From positions 496,001 to 560,000 of the forward strand of contig NZ_QBKS01000001.1 in assembly GCF_003054285.1 (NCBI RefSeq): a stretch of 64,000 nucleotides of DNA. Reading direction: 5' to 3'. Every line of letters begins with the position of its first letter. The stretch's first letter is position 1. This document shows positions 42,358 through 50,741 of this stretch, piece by piece. The notes under the pieces were generated by a model. That model was not told the DNA's origin, ran no database searches, and saw nothing but the letters and a program-made list of their open reading frames with translations. Both the position numbers and the translations under genes were made by a program. Source of the stretch: Litoreibacter ponti (GTDB lineage Bacteria > Pseudomonadota > Alphaproteobacteria > Rhodobacterales > Rhodobacteraceae).

Positions 42358-42818
42358 TCTCTCAGTTGGTGAAAGGCGGCGCGCAGGGCGTCGCGGGCGC
42401 TGTGGTCGATGTGGCCGAGACCTTTCGGCCCAATGCCACACGGCAGATGGAGCTGGAGCATCAGGCGTTTGATGCGGCACTCGCGCAGCATGCCAAGGAA
42501 ATCGCGACGATCCGAGATGGCTGGTTCGACCGCGCGGTCAACGGGATGAACCGGTTGCCCCGCCCGCTGCTGGCGCTTGGGACGCTGGGGCTTTTTGTCT
42601 ATGCGATGTGCGATCCGCTGGGCTTTTCGGCGCGGATGGCCGGGCTGGATCTGGTACCGGAGCCGCTTTGGTGGCTGCTGGGCGCGATTGTCAGCTTCTA
42701 CTTTGGCGCGCGGGAGTTGCATTACCGCCGCGACCGACCGCGCAGGACGCGCGTGCGGCGGGCAAAGCCCTCGTCCAATGCGGCGCTGCAGGCCTGGAGA
42801 TCGGAGCGCGGCGGATAA
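42348..42818 (+). CDS. Holin, three-helix GTA type
   Basis: 156 residues, overlapping the endolysin by 10 bases (coupled translation). An amphipathic N-terminal part (VKGGAQGVAGAVVDVAETFRP) is followed by hydrophobic segments PLLALGTLGLFVYAM and PLWWLLGAIVSFYFG, then a strongly basic tail (RRDRPRRTRVRRAKP). This is the layout of the GTA_holin_3TM family. Expected to make the inner-membrane lesion that lets the endolysin out. No other phage genes are present in the window. Confidence 0.82.
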   Translation: MGVISQLVKGGAQGVAGAVVDVAETFRPNATRQMELEHQAFDAALAQHAKEIATIRDGWFDRAVNGMNRLPRPLLALGTLGLFVYAMCDPLGFSARMAGLDLVPEPLWWLLGAIVSFYFGARELHYRRDRPRRTRVRRAKPSSNAALQAWRSERGG

Positions 42819-42897
42819 AATCACACGTGACGGCGCGTTTCGCTTTTCCAAACCGGTCGGTTCGCTATTCTCCGCCCAACTGGTTGGAGAGATGGCA

Positions 42898-43674
42898 ATG
42901 CAATATGAGACCCTGAGGCTCAACATCAGCAACAATGTCGCCGTGATCGAGTTCACGCGGCCTGATGTGATGAATGCGCTGAACACGCAGATGCGGGCGG
43001 AGATCCTGCATGCCGTCCGCGCGGCGGAAGAAGACGCCCGCGTGCTGGTGATGACCGGCAAGGGGCGCGCGTTCTGTTCGGGCCAGGACCTGGGCGACCG
43101 CGCGACCGTGGCCTCGACCGATCTTGAGCGGACCTTGCGCGATGAATACGTGCCGATGCTGATGGCGATTTACAACTGCAAGATCCCGACGATCTCTGCG
43201 GTCAACGGGCCCGCGGCGGGGGCAGGGGCCAATCTTGCGCTTGCGGCGGATGTTGTGATCGCCACGCATTCGGCGGTGTTCCTGCAGGCCTTCACACGGA
43301 TCGGCCTGATCCCCGATGCGGGCGGGTCATACTTCCTGCCGCGCCAGATCGGCATGGCCAAGGCGATGGGTGCATCGCTGTTCGCAGAGCCCATTACCGC
43401 GACCGAGGCCAGCCAGATGGGCATGATCTGGGAAGCGGTGCCGGATGAGGACTTCGCCCAGCACTGGAAGGACCGCGCGGCGTTTCTGGCCAACGGGCCG
43501 ACCGAAGCCTATGCCCGCGTCAAGAAGATCATCCGCGGCAGTTTCGAGAACGACCTCGAGAAACAGCTCCTGCTGGAGGCCAAGCTGCAGGGCGAGTGTG
43601 GCAAGACCCATGACTTCCGCGAGGGGGTTCTGGCATTCCTCGACAAACGGGCGGCGAATTACGAAGGGCGCTAG
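42898..43674 (+). CDS. Enoyl-CoA hydratase/isomerase family protein (PaaG-like)
   Basis: 258-residue crotonase-fold enzyme. The ATG at 42898 has GGAGAG 6 bases upstream; ATG 42892 is too close to it. Oxyanion-hole motifs GKGRAFCSGQDLGDR and NGPAAGAGANLALAADVVIA are clear, and FTRIGLIPDAGGSYFLPRQIG resembles PaaG (ring-epoxide isomerase of phenylacetate breakdown), but no paa genes are nearby, so general beta-oxidation is equally possible. In related genomes it usually follows the ccm genes. Confidence 0.9.
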   Translation: MQYETLRLNISNNVAVIEFTRPDVMNALNTQMRAEILHAVRAAEEDARVLVMTGKGRAFCSGQDLGDRATVASTDLERTLRDEYVPMLMAIYNCKIPTISAVNGPAAGAGANLALAADVVIATHSAVFLQAFTRIGLIPDAGGSYFLPRQIGMAKAMGASLFAEPITATEASQMGMIWEAVPDEDFAQHWKDRAAFLANGPTEAYARVKKIIRGSFENDLEKQLLLEAKLQGECGKTHDFREGVLAFLDKRAANYEGR

Positions 43675-43748
43675 GCGGATTCAGCACGGAACCTCGCGCC
43701 TGTACGTGAGTTGAGCGGTAACTCTCAGCCACGAAAAAAGGACGCGAC

Positions 43749-44852
43749 ATGCCCGACACTGATATTCTGTTTTCGCCCGTCAAAATGGGGGCGCTTGAGC
43801 TGCCGAACCGGGTGCTTATGGCGCCGCTGACCCGCAACCGCGCGCAAAGTGACGGCGTGCATTCCGACATGGCGATCACCTATTACCAGCAGCGCAGCGG
43901 CGCGGGCCTGATCATCAGCGAGGCGACGCAAATCTCGCCGCTGGGTAAGGGCTATATCAACACGCCCGGCATCTACAGCGATGCGCAGGTCGCCGCGTGG
44001 AAGAAGATCACTGACGCGGTGCATGCGGGCGGTGGGCGGATCTTCTGTCAGTTGTGGCATGTGGGGCGGATCAGCCATGTCTCGCTGCTGCCCGAAGGCC
44101 GCAAGCCGCAGGCCCCTTCCGCCATCGCCGCCGACGCGCAGACCTTCACCGAAAACGGCTTTGAAGACACGTCGGAGCCGGAGGCGATGTCGCTGGATGA
44201 CATCAAGGCGCTGCTGAAGGATTACCGCCACGCCGCCGAATGCGCGAAGGCCGCAGGGTTCGACGGCGTCGAGGTGCATTCCGCGAATGGCTACCTTCTG
44301 GATCAGTTCCTGCAGGACGGTGTGAACAAGCGCGACGATGCCTATGGGGGCTCAATCGAGAACCGCTTGCGGCTGCTGGGCGAGGTTCTGGACGTGGTGT
44401 CAGAGGTGTTTGAGACGGGCCGGATCGGCGTGCGGCTGTCGCCGCTGGGCCAGGCCCATGACATGTCCGACAGCGATCCGGAGGCGTTGTTCACGGCAGC
44501 CTACAAGATGCTGAGCGCGCGCAAGTTGGCCTATCTGCATGCGATGGAGAACTTCCCGGGCAACGAGCGCTCCGAGGAAGAGATTGAGATGCTCGCGCGC
44601 TTGCGGGGTCACTATGACGGGTTCTTCATGACCAATGGCGGCTTCGACGCGACCTCGGCCGCGGACTTTATCGAGAGGGGCGATGCGCAGGCCGTGGCGT
44701 TCGGGCGCGCCTTCATCGCGAACCCGGATTTGCCGGAGCGGTTCCAGTTGGGTGCGGAGTTGAACGAGCCGGATCAGGATACGTTCTACGGCGGTGATGA
44801 GACCGGGTATACGGACTATCCGTTCCTCGATAAATCCAAGGCTGCGGCGTAG
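43749..44852 (+). CDS. Old Yellow Enzyme family alkene reductase
   Basis: FMN enzyme reducing activated C=C bonds (NemA/XenB-like). 367 residues. Motifs: LPNRVLMAPLTRNRAQ, GGGRIFCQLWHVGRISH (FMN contact), the active-site pair in VEVHSANGYLLDQFL (His/Asn) and KRDDAYGGSIENRLRLL. ADFIERGDAQAVAFGRAFIANP is the phosphate-binding C-terminal part. AAAAAAGGA lies 6 bases before the ATG. Physiological substrate is unknown. A strong terminator follows. Confidence 0.94.
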   Translation: MPDTDILFSPVKMGALELPNRVLMAPLTRNRAQSDGVHSDMAITYYQQRSGAGLIISEATQISPLGKGYINTPGIYSDAQVAAWKKITDAVHAGGGRIFCQLWHVGRISHVSLLPEGRKPQAPSAIAADAQTFTENGFEDTSEPEAMSLDDIKALLKDYRHAAECAKAAGFDGVEVHSANGYLLDQFLQDGVNKRDDAYGGSIENRLRLLGEVLDVVSEVFETGRIGVRLSPLGQAHDMSDSDPEALFTAAYKMLSARKLAYLHAMENFPGNERSEEEIEMLARLRGHYDGFFMTNGGFDATSAADFIERGDAQAVAFGRAFIANPDLPERFQLGAELNEPDQDTFYGGDETGYTDYPFLDKSKAAA

Positions 44853-44868
44853 GCCAAATTATCCGAGT

Positions 44869-44899
44869 AGCGGGGCTTCCAGCGAAGCCCCGCTTTTTT
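44869..44899 (+). terminator. Intrinsic terminator between convergent OYE gene and gltA
   Basis: AGCGGGGCTT (44869-44878) pairs with AAGCCCCGCT (44885-44894), with C79/G84 closing a 4-base loop, followed by TTTTTT (44894-44899). It serves the plus-strand gene and also lies 5 bases beyond the gltA stop on the minus strand, where the stem is present but the T run is not. Confidence 0.9.
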
Positions 44900-44903
44900 G
44901 TGC

Positions 44904-46193
44904 TTAACGGTTCTCGATATTGACGTAGTCGCGCAGCGTCTCGCCCTGGTAGAGCTGGCGCGGGCGCCCGATCTTGAGCTTGGGATCGGAGATCTGTTCT
45001 TTCCACTGCGAAATCCAGCCAACGGTGCGCGCGAGCGCGAAGATCGGGGTGAACATCGAGGTGGGGAAGCCCATCGCCTCCAGAATGATGCCGGAGTAGA
45101 AATCGACGTTCGGGAACAGCTTCTTCTCGGCGAAATAGGGATCGGCGAGCGCCTGCTTTTCCAGCTCAATGGCAACCTGCAACTTGGGGTTGTCGCCCAC
45201 GCCCAGCAGCTCCAGCACTTCGTCGGCGGATTGCTTCATCACCTTCGCGCGCGGATCGAAATTCTTGTAGACGCGGTGGCCGAAGCCCATCAGGCGGAAC
45301 GGATCGTCCTTGTCCTTGGCGCGCGCGATGAATTCGGGGATGCGGTCGACGGTGCCGATCTCTTCGAGCATCTCAAGGCACGCCTGATTTGCGCCACCAT
45401 GGGCCGGACCCCACAGGCAGGCGATGCCCGCGGCGATACAGGCGAACGGGTTGGCGCCAGACGACGAGGCCAGACGCACAGTTGACGTGGACGCGTTCTG
45501 CTCGTGGTCGGCATGCAGCGTGAAGATGCGGTCCATGGCGCGGCTCAGGATCGGATTGACCTGATAATCCTCGGCGGGGACGGCAAAGCACATGCGCAGG
45601 AAGTTCGACGCATAGTCAAGGTCGTTGCGCGGATACACGAAGGGCTGGCCGATGGTGTATTTGTACGCCATCGCGGCAATCGTCGGCATCTTGGCGATCA
45701 GGCGGATCGAGGCCACTTCGCGCTGCCACGGGTCCGAAATATCCGTCGAGTCGTGGTAGAAGGCCGACATCGCGCCGACCACGCCGACCATGACGGCCAT
45801 CGGGTGCGCGTCGCGGCGGAAGCCACGGAAGAAGTTCATCATCTGCTCATGCAGCATCGTGTGCATGGTGACGCGGTTCTCGAAATCTTCCAGCTCGGCG
45901 GCCGAGGGCAGCTCGCCATAAAGCAGCAGGTAGCACACCTCGAGATAATGCGATTTTTCGGCCAGTTGATCGATCGGATAGCCGCGGTGCAGCAATTCGC
46001 CCTTGCCGCCATCAATAAAGGTGATGGTGCTGTCGCAGGCGGCGGTCGAGGTGAAGCCCGGATCGTAGGTGAACACGCCGCCCTGGGCGTAGAGCTTGGT
46101 GATGTCGAGCACGTCGGGGCCCGCGGTGGGCGAATAGATCGGCAGCTCGATTTCCTTGTCGCCGATGGTCAGCTTAGCGGTCTTGTCAGACAT
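44904..46193 (-). CDS. gltA: Citrate synthase (type II)
   Basis: Condenses acetyl-CoA with oxaloacetate. 429 residues, normal for NADH-sensitive type II enzymes. Active-site blocks: THSLH-equivalent TLHADHEQNASTSTVR, GAAHGGANQ equivalent GPAHGGANQACLEML, and MGFGHRVYKNFDPRAKVMK. N-terminal region YDPGFTSTAACDSTITFIDG is the usual starter. GGAAAGG lies 8 bases before the ATG. gltX is upstream on the same strand, 115 bases away, with a small stem (46248-46253/46259-46264) between. Confidence 0.97.
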   Translation of the reverse strand: MSDKTAKLTIGDKEIELPIYSPTAGPDVLDITKLYAQGGVFTYDPGFTSTAACDSTITFIDGGKGELLHRGYPIDQLAEKSHYLEVCYLLLYGELPSAAELEDFENRVTMHTMLHEQMMNFFRGFRRDAHPMAVMVGVVGAMSAFYHDSTDISDPWQREVASIRLIAKMPTIAAMAYKYTIGQPFVYPRNDLDYASNFLRMCFAVPAEDYQVNPILSRAMDRIFTLHADHEQNASTSTVRLASSSGANPFACIAAGIACLWGPAHGGANQACLEMLEEIGTVDRIPEFIARAKDKDDPFRLMGFGHRVYKNFDPRAKVMKQSADEVLELLGVGDNPKLQVAIELEKQALADPYFAEKKLFPNVDFYSGIILEAMGFPTSMFTPIFALARTVGWISQWKEQISDPKLKIGRPRQLYQGETLRDYVNIENR

Positions 46194-46308
46194 TCTGTCA
46201 CCTTTCCTGTCTCGAGGCCGTGCGCGGTGGCAGTGCCTTATATTTCAATGGCTTAGAGAGCCATCGGGTGTTGTTCTTTCCGCGTGTCCGGCGCGTGTGC
46301 GCGGGCGG

Positions 46309-47712
46309 TCAGTCGATCACGGCCTGCAGCCGCGCCAGGGTCTCGTCGCGCCCGATGATCATCATCATGTCGAAGACGCTGGGGGATGTGACCCGCCCGG
46401 ACAGGGCGACCCGCAAGGGTGCGGCCAACTTCCCAAATTTGAGATCCTGCGCCTCGGCGAAGCCCATCACGGCCTGCTCCAGCGGTTCGCGTTCCCAGCT
46501 AACAGTTTGCAGCTGCGGCGTCAATTCTTTCAGTATACCACGGGATACCGGATCGAGCGCCTTTTCGGCCTTTTCATCGCGTGTGAAAGGCGGCTCATCG
46601 AGCACGAAGGCGAACTTGCCCAGAAGATCGCCCAGCGTCTTGTCCGCCACATCCAGCGCACCGAAGGCATCGCGGAAGGCGGCGGCCTTGTCATCCGGCA
46701 GCGGCGGCTCGCCCTTGGCGCGCAGATAGCTTTGCATGTCACGCAGCATCGTGTCGGAATCACTCATGCCGATGTGATGGCGGTTAATGTTTTCCATTTT
46801 CTTAAAATCGAGCCGGGCAGGGGCCTTGCCGATCCCGTCCATGTCGAACCACTCCAGCGCCTGCGCGGTGGTGAACACCTCGTCGTCCCCGTGGCTCCAC
46901 CCCAGCCGCGCGAGATAATTGCGCATGCCCGCGGGCGTGTAGCCCATGGCGATGTACTCTTCGACCCCAAGCGAGCCGTGGCGTTTCGACAGCTTCTTTC
47001 CGTCGGGCCCATGGATCAGAGGAATATGGGCGTAGACCGGCAGGTCCCAGCCCATCGCTGTGTAAATCATCGACTGGCGCGCTGCGTTGGCGAGGTGGTC
47101 GTCGCCCCGGATCACATGGGTCACGCCCATGTCGTGGTCGTCGACGACGACGGCCAGCATGTAGACCGGCGTCCCGTCGGAGCGCAGCAGGACCATGTCA
47201 TCGAGCGTCTCGGCCTTCCACGTCACCTCACCCTGCACGGTATCCTCGATCGTGATCCTGCCCTCGGTCGGGGCCTTGATGCGGACCACGAAGGGAGCAT
47301 CGGGATGATCCGCCTCCGGCACATCACGCCAGGGCGAGCGGAACAGGGTCGAGCGGCCCTCGGCCCGCGCTGTCTGGCGAAACGCTTCGATCTCGTCCTG
47401 GGTGGAGAAGCACTTGTAAGCCTTGCCCGCGGCGAGCATCTCGTGGGCCACCGCTGCATGGCGTTCGGCGCTTTCGAACTGGCTGACCGCATCGCCGTCC
47501 CAATCCAGCCCCAGCCATGTCAGCCCATCAAGGATCGCCTGCGTGGCTTCGGGCGTCGAGCGCGCGCGGTCCGTGTCCTCGATCCGCAACAGGAACTTGC
47601 CGCCGCGCCCGCGTGCGTAGAGCCAGTTGAACAGCGCCGTGCGCGCGCCGCCGATGTGCAGAAAACCGGTGGGGGACGGGGCGAAACGGGTGACGACAGG
47701 GGTGTCTGACAT
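46309..47712 (-). CDS. gltX: Glutamyl-tRNA synthetase
   Basis: Charges tRNA-Glu (class I synthetase). The ATG at 47712 gives 467 residues, family length; in-frame ATG 47748 would add 12 residues of no family character. HIGH motif in FLHIGGARTALFNWLYARG and KMSKS-like KKLSKRHGSLG; DTVQGEVTWKAE and AVVVDDHDMGVTHVIRGDDH are specificity regions. Divergent from comEC with a 79-base gap. Confidence 0.96.
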   Translation of the reverse strand: MSDTPVVTRFAPSPTGFLHIGGARTALFNWLYARGRGGKFLLRIEDTDRARSTPEATQAILDGLTWLGLDWDGDAVSQFESAERHAAVAHEMLAAGKAYKCFSTQDEIEAFRQTARAEGRSTLFRSPWRDVPEADHPDAPFVVRIKAPTEGRITIEDTVQGEVTWKAETLDDMVLLRSDGTPVYMLAVVVDDHDMGVTHVIRGDDHLANAARQSMIYTAMGWDLPVYAHIPLIHGPDGKKLSKRHGSLGVEEYIAMGYTPAGMRNYLARLGWSHGDDEVFTTAQALEWFDMDGIGKAPARLDFKKMENINRHHIGMSDSDTMLRDMQSYLRAKGEPPLPDDKAAAFRDAFGALDVADKTLGDLLGKFAFVLDEPPFTRDEKAEKALDPVSRGILKELTPQLQTVSWEREPLEQAVMGFAEAQDLKFGKLAAPLRVALSGRVTSPSVFDMMMIIGRDETLARLQAVID

Positions 47713-47791
47713 GAGCGTCTTAACCTTTTGGAAAGCATGATCGCGCACACTCGCGCGTGCAGCTGTCGGGCAGGTTTAGGCAATCGAACAG

Positions 47792-49978
47792 ATGGAGACA
47801 AGAGCAGCCCCGGCGCGGACCGGCATGAGCTTGCGAGCGGCGCTCGGACGCGTGTCAGGTGCGCTTGGCCGCCAACAGGGCCACCTGTTCGCATGGACCC
47901 CGGTTTGCCTTGGCACCGGCGTCGGACTTTACTTCGCGCTGCCCGTGGAGCCCCCGCTTGCAGCCCTGATCGCGATGGCTCTCGGACTGGGGATTACGTG
48001 GACCATCCTGCGGGTCCTCGGCGTGCATCGCGGCACCTGGGCCTCCATCGTTTTGTGGGCGCTGACCTTGATCGCGCTTGGCACGTCGCTCGCCAGCCTG
48101 CGCACGTCCCATGTGGCCGCGCCCGTTCTCAGCTACCGCTACTACGGCCCGATCGAAGGACGGGTCGTCGCGATCGACCGCTCCGCGTCAGAGAAGATGC
48201 GCCTGACGCTTGATCAGGTCCGCCTTGACCGGGTGCCGCTTGAGCGTCGGCCGCTTCGCGTGCGGGTGTCGCTCCATGGGCCGGAGGTGATCTCGGACAT
48301 CCGGCCGGGCGACACGGTGATGACCACGGGCCATCTTGGACCGCCCTCTGGCCCGGTGGAGCCGGGCGGGTTCGATTTTCAGCGACACCTTTGGTTCAAG
48401 CAACTTGGCGCCCTGGGCTATACCCGCAATCCGGTGCTGCGCAGCGGATCGTGGGTCGATGCGCCTTGGAGCTTTCCGATCTGGCTTTATGCGAAACGGC
48501 TCGACATCGCGGACGCCATCAAGTCGCGCATGGGCGGCACCGAGGGGCCGTTCGCCGCGGCCATTCTGACGGGCCATCGCGCGGATCTGGATGCGGAAGC
48601 GGTGGAGGTGCTGCGGGCGTCAAACCTCGCACATCTGCTGGCCATCTCCGGGCTGCACATGGGGTTGATCACCGGCGCGGTTTTCGCGCTGGTCCGCCTG
48701 TGTCTGAGCCTGATCCCGCCCGTGGCCCTGCGGGTCGAGGCGCGCAAGCTCGCGGCGGTGGCGGCTTTTGCGGCGGCCTTTGTGTATCTCGGCGTATCGG
48801 GTGCCAGTATCGCGACGCAACGGGCCTTCATCATGGTGTCCGTGATGCTGCTGGCCCTTTGTCTGGACCGGCCAGCCTTGTCGCTGCGCGCGGTCGCCAT
48901 CGCCGCGCTGATCGTGCTGGTCTTCACGCCCGAGGCCCTGATCGGTCCGGGCTTCCAGATGTCCTTTGCCGCGACGGTGGCCCTTGTCGCCGTGTTCGCA
49001 GCGGTGCGCGATTTCGGCCTGTTCAGCGGGTTGCCGCGATGGGCGCGCGGGACGGCGTCGCTGGTGTTGTCGTCATTCATCGCCGGGCTGGCCACCGCAC
49101 CGATCGCGGCGGCGCATTTCAATCAGATCGCGCAATATGGGTTGCTTGCCAATGTCCTGTCCGTGCCTGTCATGGGGCTGGTGGTGATGCCAGGCGCGCT
49201 GGTCGCGGGGCTCTTGAGCGCTGTCGGGCTGGAATGGATCGGCCTTGAGGTCATGCGGCTTGGCCTTGCCTGGATCCTGGGCGTTGCGCATTTCGTCGCG
49301 GGCCTGGGCGGCAGCACGAGCGCCGTGGTTGCGCCGGGCCCGATGGTCCTTCCGCTGGTCACACTTGGCGGCTTGATGCTGTGTTTATGGCAGGGGGCTG
49401 GTCGCGTTGCGGGGGTGGTTCCGGTGCTTTTGTCCTTCGCGCTTTGGGCGCAGACCGAGCGCCCTGCGGTTCTGATCTCGGAGACGGGGCGGCTGTTGGG
49501 TGTGATGCAGGACGGCGTGCGCGTGTTGAATAAGCCAAAAGGGGATGGCTTTGCCGCTCGGGTGTGGCTCGAAAATGACGGCGATCCGGTGGACCAAGTG
49601 CAGGCCGCGGCCCGCGCAGATCTGTCGCCCAATCAGGTCGATCTCGAGGTCGGCCCGCTTCGCCTGATCATGGACGCGCGCAATCCCGAAAAAATTGATG
49701 TCTCGCGCCTGTGCCGGGCCGATGCGTATCTGCTGTTGCCGCGCGTCGAGACGCCTTTGCCCGACGGGTGTCTCGGCTGGACCGCAGGGGACTTGATCAA
49801 GGATGGCGCCATTGCGCTGCACATCGAAGACCGGGGTGTGCGCGTGGTGACGAGCCGCGCCTTGCAGGGGCAGCGGATGTGGGTGCCTCGCGCGCGGGGC
49901 GCGCCCGGGCGCGAGACACAAAAAAGGCCGCGCCCCACATCAGGGCGCGGCCTCAAACTATCAAATGTCGAAAATTAG
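47792..49978 (+). CDS. comEC: ComEC/Rec2-family competence channel protein
   Basis: Inner-membrane DNA uptake channel of natural competence (and needed by gene transfer agent recipients in Rhodobacter). 728 residues: N-terminal DUF4131-type region (about residues 50-200), then a competence domain with many membrane helices and the motif NLAHLLAISGLHMGLITG. The C-terminal soluble part (after about residue 560) lacks an obvious metallo-beta-lactamase HxHxDH motif, so it is a short form. The last 18 codons encode the lexA terminator on the other strand. GGAGACAAG-type site at start; stop overlaps lexA by 4 bases. Confidence 0.93.
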   Translation: METRAAPARTGMSLRAALGRVSGALGRQQGHLFAWTPVCLGTGVGLYFALPVEPPLAALIAMALGLGITWTILRVLGVHRGTWASIVLWALTLIALGTSLASLRTSHVAAPVLSYRYYGPIEGRVVAIDRSASEKMRLTLDQVRLDRVPLERRPLRVRVSLHGPEVISDIRPGDTVMTTGHLGPPSGPVEPGGFDFQRHLWFKQLGALGYTRNPVLRSGSWVDAPWSFPIWLYAKRLDIADAIKSRMGGTEGPFAAAILTGHRADLDAEAVEVLRASNLAHLLAISGLHMGLITGAVFALVRLCLSLIPPVALRVEARKLAAVAAFAAAFVYLGVSGASIATQRAFIMVSVMLLALCLDRPALSLRAVAIAALIVLVFTPEALIGPGFQMSFAATVALVAVFAAVRDFGLFSGLPRWARGTASLVLSSFIAGLATAPIAAAHFNQIAQYGLLANVLSVPVMGLVVMPGALVAGLLSAVGLEWIGLEVMRLGLAWILGVAHFVAGLGGSTSAVVAPGPMVLPLVTLGGLMLCLWQGAGRVAGVVPVLLSFALWAQTERPAVLISETGRLLGVMQDGVRVLNKPKGDGFAARVWLENDGDPVDQVQAAARADLSPNQVDLEVGPLRLIMDARNPEKIDVSRLCRADAYLLLPRVETPLPDGCLGWTAGDLIKDGAIALHIEDRGVRVVTSRALQGQRMWVPRARGAPGRETQKRPRPTSGRGLKLSNVEN
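49920..49952 (-). terminator. lexA: lexA terminator embedded in the comEC coding end
   Basis: On the minus strand GGCCGCGCCC (complement of 49943-49952) pairs with GGGCGCGGCC (complement of 49926-49935), 7-base loop, followed by six Ts (complement of 49920-49925). It starts 23 bases past the lexA stop and lies wholly inside the C-terminal codons of comEC (residues near KRPRPTSGRG). Confidence 0.85.
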
Positions 49979-50661
49979 TAAGAGCGGATCAAACCCACCA
50001 AGCGCCCCTGGACCTTGACCATGTTGTCGGGCAGAACCCGGGTCTCGTAAGCGGCGTTCGCGGGCTCCAATGCGATGGACGAGCCATGGCGGCGGAAGCG
50101 TTTCAGCGTGGCTTCCTGACCCTCGACGAGCGCGACGACGATGTCGCCATTGTCTGCGGTCACCTGTTCACGGATGACGACCACGTCGCCATCGTTGATC
50201 CCGGCCTCGATCATCGAATCGCCTTTGACTTCAAGCGCATAGTGGTGCGATTGCCCCGACAGCATCGAGCCCGGCACCGCAACATGATGCGACACCTGGC
50301 TGATCGCCTCAATCGGTGTGCCTGCCGCAATACGGCCCATCACGGGCAGCTCCGTCGCGTCGACCGTATCCAAAGGCATCGCGTTTTTGTTCGGTTCCGG
50401 CTTGTCGCCTTCGATCACGCGCGGCTGGAAGCCGCTGTTTTCCATCGCATCGGGCAGTTTGATGATTTCAAGCGCGCGGGCCTTGTGGGCGAGGCGCTGA
50501 ATAAAGCCGCGCTCTTCCAGCGCGGTGATCAGGCGATGGATGCCGGATTTCGACCGTAGATCCAGCGCATCCTTCATCTCGTCAAACGAAGGCGGTACGC
50601 CGTCGCGCTGCACGCGCGCATGAATGAATTTCAGCAGGTCCAGCTGTTTCTTCGTCAGCAT
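49975..50661 (-). CDS. lexA: SOS repressor LexA
   Basis: 228 residues from ATG 50661. N-terminal winged HTH (KKQLDLLKFIHARVQRDGVP, then SKSGIHRLITALEERGF), C-terminal S24 protease: cleavage region GRIAAGTPIEA (Ala-Gly), catalytic Ser in GDSMIEAGINDGDVV and Lys in ALVEGQEATLKRF. A GTTC-N7-GTTC LexA box 47 bases upstream of the ATG indicates autoregulation. Gene order moaC-moeA-lexA on one strand is typical of this bacterial group. Confidence 0.97.
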   Translation of the reverse strand: MLTKKQLDLLKFIHARVQRDGVPPSFDEMKDALDLRSKSGIHRLITALEERGFIQRLAHKARALEIIKLPDAMENSGFQPRVIEGDKPEPNKNAMPLDTVDATELPVMGRIAAGTPIEAISQVSHHVAVPGSMLSGQSHHYALEVKGDSMIEAGINDGDVVVIREQVTADNGDIVVALVEGQEATLKRFRRHGSSIALEPANAAYETRVLPDNMVKVQGRLVGLIRSY

Positions 50662-50707
50662 TTGCTCAGAACTCCCTGTGGGCGACACGGGCGTCGCATT
50701 CCATTTT

Positions 50708-50722
50708 GTTCTACCTGTGTTC
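50708..50722 (-). promoter_or_regulatory. lexA: LexA (SOS) box upstream of lexA
   Basis: GTTC at 50708-50711 and GTTC at 50719-50722 separated by 7 bases, the alphaproteobacterial LexA operator GTTC-N7-GTTC (GAAC-N7-GAAC on the gene strand). It lies in the 80-base gap between moeA stop and lexA start, so lexA can be transcribed from its own regulated promoter as well as with moeA. Confidence 0.85.
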
Positions 50723-50741
50723 TTGTTTTGTGTCAACTGCG

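Noticed and set aside
46156..47709. 517-codon plus-strand open frame
   Set aside because: Antisense to gltX, which has HIGH and KMSKS-type motifs; no family features on the plus strand.
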